Assembly (NCBI GenBank): GCA_023481335.1
Contig: JAMCWI010000048.1
Coordinates: 1-5,877 of the forward strand
Origin: Bacillota bacterium
GTDB lineage: Bacteria; Bacillota; Desulfotomaculia; Desulfotomaculales; Desulfotomaculaceae
Reading direction: 5' to 3'
Length of the DNA stretch: 5,877 nucleotides
The notes beneath the pieces are model-generated. The model worked only from the letters and a program-made list of their open reading frames with translations, was not told the DNA's origin and made no database searches. The position numbers and the translations under genes were made by a program. Below, piece after piece: positions 1-5,628 of the stretch; within the stretch, counting starts at the first letter, position 1, and each line of letters begins with the position of its first letter.

Positions 1-1
1 C

Positions 2-2315
2 TACCTGGTGCGTCCTTCGGATCATGTGGAACCCAAGAAAATTGCCTTTATCCAATGCGCCGGTTCCCGTGACAGCGCCAAGGGCAACGACTATTGCTCC
101 GCCGTCTGCTGCATGTATGCCACCAAGCACGCCATCATTGCCCAGGAACACGAACCGGGGCTGGAAACCAAGATTTTCTATATGGATGTTCGGGCCTACG
201 GGAAGGATTTTGAAAAATATTACGATCGGGCCAGAATCCAGCACGATGTGAAATATGAAAAAGCCATGATTTCCTCGGTAAAAGAAGACCCTGCCACCAA
301 GAACCTGCTTGTCAAGTACAGAAATGCCGATGGGTCCTTTAGCGAGGAAGAATTCGATATGGTTGTTCTTTCGGTGGGTTTAAAACCATCCGCCGGCAAC
401 GCCGCCCTGTCCAAGGCCTGCGGCATCGAGCTGGATGAATACGGTTTCTGCAAGACCTCCGAGTTTATACCGGGCCAGACCACCCGGGAAGGGGTGTTTG
501 CGGGCGGTGCCTTCTGTGCCCCCAAGGACATTCCGGAAACCGTGGTGGATGCCAGTGCCGCCGCAGCCAATGCGTCCCGCTTCCTCAGCACCGTCCGGGG
601 CACCCTGAGCAAGGTGAAGGAGTACCCGACGGAGCGTGATATTACCCAGGAAGAACCCAGGGTGGGCGTGTTTGTCTGCAACTGCGGGATTAACATCGGC
701 AGTGTGGTGCGCGTACCGGAAGTAACCGAGTTTTCCAAAACCATCTCCGGCGTGGTGCACAGCGAAGAATTCCTTTTCAGCTGTTCCCAGGACAGCATTG
801 AGAAAATAAAAGAGCGAATCAACGAACATAAACTGAACCGGGTGGTGGTGGCCTCCTGCACACCCAGAACCCACGCCCCCCTGTTCATGAGCAGCCTGAA
901 GGAAGCCGGCCTGAACTCCTACCTGTACGAACAGGCCAACATCCGGGAACATTCCTCCTGGGTGCACCGGGATAACCCCGATGCGGCCACCGAAAAGGCC
1001 AAGGATCTGGTAAGAATGGCCGTGGCCAAGGTGAAGCTGCTGAAACCGGTCTATACTTCCTTTATGGATATCAACCGACAGGCCCTGGTGATTGGCGGCG
1101 GTGTCGCCGGTATGACCAACGCCCTCAACCTGGCCGGACAGGGACTTAAAGTAATCCTGGTGGAGCGGGCGGATAAACTGGGCGGCAATGCCCTGGAAGT
1201 GAAGTACACCATGAAGGGCAACAATCCCGCCGAGTTGGTTGATCAACTGATTTACGATGTCTTGAACCACCCCAATATTGATTTAAACCTAAATACCACC
1301 GTCAAAGAAGTATCCGGTTACTTAGGCAATTACAAAACCACACTGGACACACCCAACGGCGACAAGCAAGTGGAGCATGGTGTGGTCATTATCGCCACCG
1401 GTGCCCGAGGCTGCCGCCACCACCGAATACCTTTACGGACAGCACAGCGCGGTGTTGACCCAGCGGGAACTGGAGCACCGGTTGGCCGGCCCCGGCATTG
1501 GCAACGCCAAAAACATCGTGATGATCCAGTGCGCGGGTTCCCGCAACAGTGAGCGGCCCTACTGCAGCCGCATCTGCTGCTACAGTGCCGTGAAAAATGC
1601 CTTGAAGATTAAAGAACAAAACCCCGGGGCCAATGTCTTTATCCTCTACCGGGATGTCCGCACCTACGGTTTCTATGAAACCTATTACGCAGAAGCCCGG
1701 AAGAAAGGCGTCGTCTTTGTACGCTATACCCTGGAGGAGCAGCCCAAGGTGGAGGCCAACGGCGAGAAGTTAAAGGTAACCATCACCGATCCCATTTTGA
1801 AGAGGGAACTGCAATTGGATACCGACCTGCTTGCATTAAGCACCGGCATTATTCCTGCGGCAGGCACCGATGCCTTAAGCCAGACCTTCAAGGTCTCCCT
1901 CAATGCCGACGGTTACTTCCTGGAAGCGCACATGAAACTGCGTCCGGTGGACTTTGCTGCTGACGGCTTGTATCTCTGTGGTTTAGCCCACTCACCGAAA
2001 CTTATTGAAGAATCCATTGCCCAGGCCAACGCCGCCGCTGTTAGGGCAGTGACCCTGTTATCCAAGGATAAACTGGAGTCCCTCGGCAATGTGGCAATGG
2101 TCAATCCCAAGTGGTGCAAGGGCTGCGGCCTGTGCGTCGAGGCTTGCGCCTACGGGGCAAGGGTTCTTAACGAACAAACCAGAGTGGCGGAAGTACTGGA
2201 TGTACTCTGCCAGGGCTGCGGCGCCTGTGTGGCTTCCTGCCCCAGCGGTGCCTGCCAGCAAAAGGGCTTCGAGAAAGAACAAATCTTGGCCATGTTGGAT
2301 GCCAGTAACAGTTAG
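2..2315 (+). CDS. hdrA: HdrA-like FAD/iron-sulfur subunit, tandem-duplicated, 5' partial, with one internal frameshift
   Basis: This is the flavin subunit of cytoplasmic heterodisulfide-reductase-type complexes, where FAD splits or merges electron pairs between ferredoxin and other carriers. The frame is open to the left edge, so the start lies outside the window. In order it shows: the end of a first HdrA unit with a C-x12-C-x3-CC cluster motif (Cys codons at 56, 95, 107, 110) and the end of a FAD fold (to about 590); an HdrA N-terminal iron-sulfur domain (about 659-1040; CNCG at 677-688, Cys at 782 and 857); a GGGVAG dinucleotide-binding loop (1094-1111); a second CAGSR...YCS..CC motif (Cys at 1530, 1563, 1575, 1578); and a C-terminal ferredoxin domain with two CxxCxxCxxxC motifs (2115-2240). 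Homology passes from one frame (open to a stop at 1550-1552) to the next (open to TAG at 2313) near 1405-1409. The stop is 21 nt before mvhD. The family assignment is firm; the state of the frame is uncertain. Confidence 0.93.
1403..1412 (+). other. Frameshift point inside hdrA
   Basis: Upstream of this point the HdrA sequence ends in VVIIATGA, the end of a Rossmann-type segment. The same frame then gives non-HdrA residues (RGCRHHRIP...) until a stop at 1550-1552. The frame one base ahead resumes HdrA sequence as EAAATTEYLYGQ and runs without interruption to the C-terminal ferredoxin domain. One missing base in the run GCCCGAGGCT, or a +1 slip there, would join the two parts. No RF2-type shift site (CTT TGA) or long homopolymer is present, so an assembly error or real mutation is likelier than programmed recoding. 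Confidence 0.85.
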
Positions 2316-2336
2316 GCTGAAAAGGAGGGTTATCTA

Positions 2337-2783
2337 ATGAGTGTTCCAGAACAAAAAATTCAATCGGAGTTCGAACCCAAGATTATCGCCATACTCTGTA
2401 ACTGGTGTTCCTACACCGGTGCGGATTTGGCCGGTACAGCCCGTATCCAGTACCCCCCCAACGTGCGGATCATTCGGGTGATGTGCAGCGGTTCAGTAGA
2501 CCCCCTGTATATGATTAAACCCATCTTGGACGGTGGCGACGCCGTTCTGGTGGGTGGCTGACACGAAGGCGACTGCCACTATGGTAGTGGCAATTACAAG
2601 GCCCGTCGCAAAGTGGCCATTGCTAGAAACGTGCTCCAGCAGTTAGGTATACCCGAAGAGCGGCTGTGGTTGCGGTTCATCAGTGCTTCCCAGGGGGCAT
2701 ACTTTGGCGAAGTCATCAGCGAAATGACCCAAAAACTCAAGCAAATAGGACCTAACCCGCTGCGCAAGAACTGGGAAATCTAA
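2337..2783 (+). CDS. mvhD: MvhD-family [2Fe-2S] electron-transfer subunit, predicted selenoprotein
   Basis: MvhD-type proteins are small iron-sulfur proteins that dock on HdrA and carry electrons between its flavin and a hydrogenase, formate dehydrogenase or similar partner. Read through the TGA at 2559-2561, the product is 148 residues with Sec at 75, close to the usual family size. It shows CNWC (Cys21, Cys24), IRVMCSGSVDP (Cys50), and GG-U-HEGDCHY (Sec75, Cys80), the last matching the GGCHxGDCHY motif that normally carries Cys. Homology continues past the TGA through RKVAIARNVLQQLGI and ERLWLRFISASQG to a TAA at 2781. The ATG has a strong site, AAAGGAGGG (2321-2329), 7 nt upstream. Treating the TGA as a stop would leave a 74-residue protein without its last conserved Cys. 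Sec forms of this subunit (VhuD) are known in methanogens. The operon position directly after hdrA is typical. Confidence 0.92.
2559..2561 (+). other. Selenocysteine codon (recoded TGA)
   Basis: This in-frame TGA sits exactly at the first Cys of the conserved GCHxGDCHY motif of MvhD. MvhD-like sequence carries on in the same frame for 73 more codons on the far side, and a perfect hairpin follows 12 nt later. Replacement of a conserved redox Cys codon by TGA with a hairpin just downstream is the hallmark of a bacterial selenoprotein gene. Confidence 0.9.
2574..2592 (+). promoter_or_regulatory. Bacterial SECIS element
   Basis: TGCCACTA (2574-2581) pairs perfectly with TAGTGGCA (2585-2592), leaving a TGG apical loop. 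Without the closing A-T pair the loop reads ATGGT. The stem begins 12 nt and the loop 20 nt after the TGA, within the range expected for bacterial SECIS hairpins, which lie in the coding region and bind SelB. The loop holds the expected G residues. A weak lower stem may form between GGC (2568-2570) and GCC (2601-2603). The role is inferred from position and shape. Confidence 0.78.
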
Positions 2784-2801
2784 GGTGGGAGGCGTTGAAG
2801 C

Positions 2802-3920
2802 ATGAAAACATACACGTTAAAAACAAGCGGGGGTGATACCCTCGGTGCTGTCTTGGAATTTTTGAAATCCTTAATCACCTCCGGTAAAGTGAGTGCCGTT
2901 TTAGTGCCCCAGGAGGTTGCAGCCAAGACCAACGTGGTTCCCGCTTTGATCCGGGATCCCGAAATGTTTGGTGCTGCCAATCCCTTTGCGCCGGTCAACG
3001 GCTTAAACGTGGCCAGACTGGTGGCCAATCTTTCCCGCAACCTGCCGGAAAAGGTGGCAGTGGTGCTGCGTTCCTGCGAACTGCGTGCTTTATATGAGTT
3101 GGTTAAACTACAGCAGGCTAAGTTGGATAATCTTGTCATAATCGGCGTAGACTGTGCAGGCACCTTTGCCGCCAAGGATTATGCCGATATGGTGCAGCAA
3201 AATAAAGTGGACGCCAAAAAGTGGGTCAGCCAAGCCGCAGATGGTAAAAACCCCACCGGCATGGATCTGCGCCGGGCCTGCACCCTATGTGCCTATCCCG
3301 AAGCCAGCAATGCGGATATTATCCTGGGCTGGCTGGGTATGGGCGGCAACCTGCTGATCGCGGCCAAAGACAGTGTGGACCTGTCCGGCGCAGCCGGTCT
3401 GGAATCCGCCGGTGCGCCGGATACCCGGGTTAAACTGTTGGAGAAACTGGCGGAAGAAAAGGGCCGGGCCAAGACCCAGGCCATTGCGGAATTCAAGAGT
3501 TCTGTGGCCAATATGGAAAAACTGGCTGAAGTGCTGGCCACCTGTATTAAATGCCAGAACTGCCGCCAGGCCTGCCCCATCTGCTTCTGCCGTGAATGCG
3601 TCTCCGCCGGTCCCATTTTCGACCACAACGGCGACAAATACATGGAATACGCCCGGAGAAAGGGTGCCATTGAACTGCCCACAGACACCACCCTGTTCCA
3701 CCTGACCCGGGCGAACCACATGGGCCTCTCCTGTGTGGGCTGCGGCCAATGCGAAAACGCCTGCCCCATGGACATTCCCGTGGGACTCATGTTCCAAGCT
3801 CTGTCCCAAGCCAACCAGGATCGTTTCCAATATGAACCCGGACGTTCCTTAGAAGAGCCCATTCCCATCACCGTCTACAAAGAACACGAACTGGAAGAAC
3901 TCAATACCGGTAAACACTAA
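2802..3920 (+). CDS. FrhB/FdhB-like iron-sulfur beta-subunit protein
   Basis: This 372-residue protein resembles the beta subunits of F420-reducing hydrogenase and formate dehydrogenase (FrhB/FdhB), which pass electrons between a small redox carrier or flavin and iron-sulfur clusters. The N-terminal part carries a family-like VVLRSCELRAL (residues 88-97; Cys92), a VIIGVDCAGTF stretch (112-122; Cys118) and RRACTLC (Cys160, Cys163). The C-terminal part has a ferredoxin-like cluster set: C-x2-C-x2-C-x3-C at 248-258, running into CPICFCREC (Cys258, 261, 263, 266), and a second CxxCGQCxxxCP at 311-322. No membrane segment or signal peptide is seen, so it should be cytoplasmic. It starts 18 nt after mvhD with GGGAGG 9 nt before the ATG, and a terminator follows, so it is the last gene of the operon. 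I infer that it links HdrA-MvhD to a formate or other dehydrogenase. The true substrate cannot be read from the sequence, and an alternative name would be 4Fe-4S dicluster protein. Confidence 0.85.
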   Translation: MKTYTLKTSGGDTLGAVLEFLKSLITSGKVSAVLVPQEVAAKTNVVPALIRDPEMFGAANPFAPVNGLNVARLVANLSRNLPEKVAVVLRSCELRALYELVKLQQAKLDNLVIIGVDCAGTFAAKDYADMVQQNKVDAKKWVSQAADGKNPTGMDLRRACTLCAYPEASNADIILGWLGMGGNLLIAAKDSVDLSGAAGLESAGAPDTRVKLLEKLAEEKGRAKTQAIAEFKSSVANMEKLAEVLATCIKCQNCRQACPICFCRECVSAGPIFDHNGDKYMEYARRKGAIELPTDTTLFHLTRANHMGLSCVGCGQCENACPMDIPVGLMFQALSQANQDRFQYEPGRSLEEPIPITVYKEHELEELNTGKH

Positions 3921-3927
3921 TACAAGC

Positions 3928-3975
3928 GGGGCCGTTGCAAAACGAACTAAATGTTCGTAGAGCAACAGCCCCTTT
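3928..3975 (+). terminator. Rho-independent terminator of the hdrA-mvhD operon
   Basis: GGGGC-C-GTTGC (3928-3938) pairs with GCAAC-A-GCCCC (3962-3972), one mismatch per side. An inner stem ACGAAC/GTTCGT (3942-3947 with 3953-3958) closes on the loop TAAAT. A short T run (3973-3975) follows on the + strand, only 7 nt after the TAA of the last operon gene. The reverse strand lacks a T run after the hairpin, so it fits + strand transcription best, though it might also stop the converging - strand transcript. Confidence 0.8.
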
Positions 3976-4022
3976 AAATTAGGCTCTGTATCGTTTATTG
4001 TTGATATTTTATTGAAAATGTG

Positions 4023-4205
4023 TTAATATTTGTCAATGACTTCTTCTAAAATGTCCCGATTATCCAACAATCGCATAATTTTATACCCGTCTTGCTCAGT
4101 TCGGAGCAGGTCATGTATTATTTCCAATAGTTCCTCCATCTCATCTTTGCTCATTAGTGGGAGGAATTCTTTCAGTTCAGATGGGTCAGCGTAAGGGGAG
4201 ATCAT
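4023..4205 (-). CDS. Small acidic hypothetical protein
   Basis: I do not recognise this 60-residue product. It is strongly acidic (16 Asp/Glu against 7 Lys/Arg), has no Cys, no membrane segment and no signal peptide, and looks mostly alpha-helical, with heptad-like Leu/Ile spacing in MEELLEIIHDLLRTEQ and MRLLDNRDILEEVI. That would fit a small regulatory or partner-binding protein, but this is only a guess. I chose the ATG at 4203-4205 because AAGGAAG (complement of 4214-4220) lies 8 nt upstream. A longer version from TTG at 4245-4247 has no ribosome site. It lies 208 bp downstream of the asparaginase gene in the same orientation and converges on the operon terminator. The surrounding DNA is noticeably more AT-rich than the operon. 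It is probably a real gene, given its start signal and protein-like composition. Confidence 0.6.
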   Translation of the reverse strand: MISPYADPSELKEFLPLMSKDEMEELLEIIHDLLRTEQDGYKIMRLLDNRDILEEVIDKY

Positions 4206-4213
4206 TCCATTCA

Positions 4214-4220
4214 CTTCCTT
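4214..4220 (-). promoter_or_regulatory. Ribosome binding site deciding the start of the small acidic ORF
   Basis: On the - strand this reads AAGGAAG, 8 nt before the ATG at 4205-4203. The upstream TTG at 4247 in the same frame is preceded only by C-rich sequence. The site therefore favours the 60-residue version. Confidence 0.55.
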
Positions 4221-4238
4221 TGCCCGTTCTCGTGTTAA

Positions 4239-4268
4239 AATATGCAAGAGGGATGGGGAAGGTTACAA
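4239..4268 (-). promoter_or_regulatory. Possible weak promoter for the small acidic ORF
   Basis: On the - strand TTGTAA (complement of 4263-4268) is followed after 18 nt by CATATT (complement of 4239-4244), about 34 nt before the chosen ATG. Both boxes are imperfect matches to the sigma-A consensus, so this is only a candidate. It would let the ORF be transcribed independently of the asparaginase gene. Confidence 0.25.
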
Positions 4269-4273
4269 AGCAG

Positions 4274-4302
4274 GGGCAGGCGGGGACGGTTCTTGCTTGC
4301 CC
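4274..4302. repeat. REP-like hairpin with a GGGGACGGTTCTT loop
   Basis: GGGCAGGC (4274-4281) pairs with GCTTGCCC (4295-4302) with one G-T wobble, enclosing the 13-nt loop GGGGACGGTTCTT. From memory, a GGGGACGGTTCT core flanked by variable inverted stems recurs as an intergenic palindrome in Desulfotomaculum-type and other Firmicutes genomes, where I associate it with IS200-like REP-associated transposases. Only one copy is present here, so calling it a repeat rests on that recollection. Confidence 0.45.
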
Positions 4303-4354
4303 AAACCCCACCGTTATCATATTCAGGCAAAATTTTTGATACTTTACCGGAAAC

Positions 4355-4373
4355 GGGCGACCACAGGTCGCCC
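4355..4373. repeat. GC-rich palindrome GGGCGACC/GGTCGCCC
   Basis: GGGCGACC (4355-4362) and GGTCGCCC (4366-4373) form a perfect 8-bp stem around ACA, followed by CTACAAAAAA. It lies in an AT-rich gap after the asparaginase gene. It resembles intergenic palindromes of the form TAGGGGCGACC...GGTCGCCC seen in many bacterial genomes. No T run follows it on the - strand, so it is not a standard terminator for the asparaginase gene. Confidence 0.45.
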
Positions 4374-4413
4374 CTACAAAAAATCAACAGTAACCTTTAA
4401 CAGAGCCTTTGTT

Positions 4414-5409
4414 TTAAAAAGCAATTTCCAAATGTCCGATTTCATCACCGCGATGGTTCTTCAGCGTGGGCCGCCATAAATGACGCAGGCACTCAAATTC
4501 CGCATCGGTGATATAATTTAATTGTTTGAGCACCTCGATCACCACCGGGTCAATGGCTCTGTAATTCCCATCTTCAATTTTCAGGGCCAGGCCGATACCC
4601 CGGTTCACAATACCGATGCAGTAAACGCCCTCAGCACCCAGTTTGGCCACAATATTGCCTTTGGTAACTTCCATGAGGACGGTATCCAGGCGGTCGGTGC
4701 CGGCGACAAAGTAGGGATGGGAGGTCATGGCGTTCCGTATGGTGTTGAGAGCCTCCACCCTGGCCGGGTTAAAATACCCCTGGGGTAAGGACAGGCGGGC
4801 GTAGGCCATGGCCATGTTGCGAAGGGGCAAACCAAAAACAGGCACCCCGCAGCCGTCTATACCCACATACACCTGTTCAGGGGAAAGGGCGGCGCATTCA
4901 CAAATGGTATTTAACATTTCCAGTTGCACCGGGTGTTCTCGATGGATATAACCTGTTAAAGGAGCCTCCAAAAGCAGTGTCAGCGCAATCATGCCGCTGT
5001 GTTTGCCGGAACAGGCATTATTTAACGACTCGAATTTTTTACCCGAGGCGATTAGTTTTTTAGCACTGGGTATGTGCATGGGAGCAGAGGAGCCGCAGTC
5101 CAAATGTGTTTCTGTCAGCCCCAGCTTTTGTAAGATGCCCTGGACTGCCTGCACATGACGTTCTTCCCCGCCGTGGGAAGATGTAAATAAAGCGATTTCC
5201 GGACCGGTTAAGCTGAATCTCTCTACCACGTCCCGTTCGATTAAAGGAATCGCCTGAAAGGGCTTGGCGGCGGATCGCCAGAACGTGACGTGATCCGGAT
5301 CACCCAGACTGAAAAGAGTCTTACCGTCCCGATCGGTGACCAACAGGTGGCCCCGGTGCTGGGATTCCACAAGATTTCCACGGATAACTTTGATCAGGAT
5401 CTCAGCCAA
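4414..5409 (-). CDS. Asparaginase II family protein (class 3 type L-asparaginase)
   Basis: This 331-residue protein belongs to the asparaginase II family, whose characterised Rhizobium etli members hydrolyse L-asparagine to aspartate and ammonia with a beta-lactamase-like Ser-Lys site and a metal site. The expected residues are visible: SAAK (Ser46, Lys49), TSSHGGE (Ser78), NNACSGKHSG (Cys133, Lys136, metal-site type), GIDGCGVP (Asp185, Cys187) and a later AKLGAEG (Lys256). The N-terminal IRGNLVESQHRG and the length are also normal for the family. There is no signal peptide, so it should be cytoplasmic. Translation starts at TTG (5407-5409), supported by GGGAGG 9 nt upstream. A promoter candidate lies at 5486-5516. 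No clear terminator follows the TAA; a gap with two hairpins separates it from the next gene. It probably serves nitrogen supply or asparagine catabolism. It has no obvious link to the redox operon. The family call is confident; substrate specificity is inferred. Confidence 0.93.
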   Translation of the reverse strand: MAEILIKVIRGNLVESQHRGHLLVTDRDGKTLFSLGDPDHVTFWRSAAKPFQAIPLIERDVVERFSLTGPEIALFTSSHGGEERHVQAVQGILQKLGLTETHLDCGSSAPMHIPSAKKLIASGKKFESLNNACSGKHSGMIALTLLLEAPLTGYIHREHPVQLEMLNTICECAALSPEQVYVGIDGCGVPVFGLPLRNMAMAYARLSLPQGYFNPARVEALNTIRNAMTSHPYFVAGTDRLDTVLMEVTKGNIVAKLGAEGVYCIGIVNRGIGLALKIEDGNYRAIDPVVIEVLKQLNYITDAEFECLRHLWRPTLKNHRGDEIGHLEIAF

Positions 5410-5418
5410 TTTTTAATT

Positions 5419-5424
5419 CCTCCC
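5419..5424 (-). promoter_or_regulatory. Ribosome binding site supporting the TTG start of the asparaginase gene
   Basis: The - strand reads GGGAGG, 9 nt before the TTG at 5409-5407. The family's N-terminal beta-strand (ILIKVIRGNLVES) begins right after this codon, so the rare TTG start is well supported. Confidence 0.75.
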
Positions 5425-5485
5425 GGATTTTTACGTACAGTAAAGTATGGCTATTGTCAAAACAAAAAGTTTTTCCCAAAATCAA

Positions 5486-5516
5486 ATTATATCATACCTC
5501 CAAGGAATTATTTCAA
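5486..5516 (-). promoter_or_regulatory. Promoter of the asparaginase gene (extended -10)
   Basis: On the - strand TATAAT (complement of 5486-5491) is a perfect -10 box preceded by TGA, giving the extended form TGnTATAAT. TTGAAA (complement of 5511-5516) is a -35 candidate at a longish 19-nt spacing, which an extended -10 tolerates. Transcription would begin around 5479, leaving a leader of roughly 70 nt before the TTG. No hairpin typical of a riboswitch is obvious in that leader. Confidence 0.6.
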
Positions 5517-5582
5517 AACTTGATTGCTGTGGGAGAAGAAAAACCAATACCGATAGACGGTGAAAAAAACTGCAAATGAAGT

Positions 5583-5610
5583 AAAAACCCCACCGGGTTA
5601 GCAGTGGGGT
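5583..5610 (-). terminator. Rho-independent terminator of the DUF1294 gene
   Basis: On the - strand ACCCCAC (complement of 5604-5610) pairs perfectly with GTGGGGT (complement of 5587-5593) around a 10-nt loop, and a T run continues to 5583. It begins 18 nt after the DUF1294 stop codon. It separates that gene from the asparaginase gene, so the two are separate transcription units. Confidence 0.85.
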
Positions 5611-5628
5611 AGGGGTAAGCAGTATGGG

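Noticed and set aside
220..1270. Long - strand open frames beneath hdrA (220-888 and 380-1270)
   Set aside because: They overlap strongly supported HdrA coding sequence, resemble no family and have no plausible start signals; they reflect codon bias of the real gene.
1377..2315. A separate 312-residue protein starting at the ATG at 1377
   Set aside because: The only purine-rich site (GGAG at 1372-1375) is one base from the ATG, the first ten residues are not HdrA-like, and the product would lack the FAD-binding loop just upstream. It is the second part of the frameshifted hdrA.
2337..2561. A complete 74-residue protein ending at the TGA
   Set aside because: Family homology continues beyond the TGA in the same frame, and the TGA sits at a conserved Cys, so it is a Sec codon.
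3285..3871. Two - strand open frames beneath the FrhB/FdhB-like gene
   Set aside because: They lie antisense to a gene with clear cluster motifs and show no domain of their own.
4355..4380. GGGCGACC palindrome as the terminator of the asparaginase gene
   Set aside because: No T run follows the hairpin in the - strand direction; the T run there precedes it.
4157..4479. Short + strand open frames across the intergenic gap
   Set aside because: They run through the palindromic repeats and the end of the asparaginase gene, have no good ribosome site and show no protein-like pattern.
4522..4788. + strand open frame of 88 codons
   Set aside because: It is antisense to the asparaginase gene, whose active-site motifs are intact.
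5432..5460. Perfect TTGACA (complement of 5455-5460) as the asparaginase -35 box
   Set aside because: At 17 nt spacing the -10 would be TACGTA, a poor match. The extended TGATATAAT further upstream is more convincing, although a minor start here is possible.
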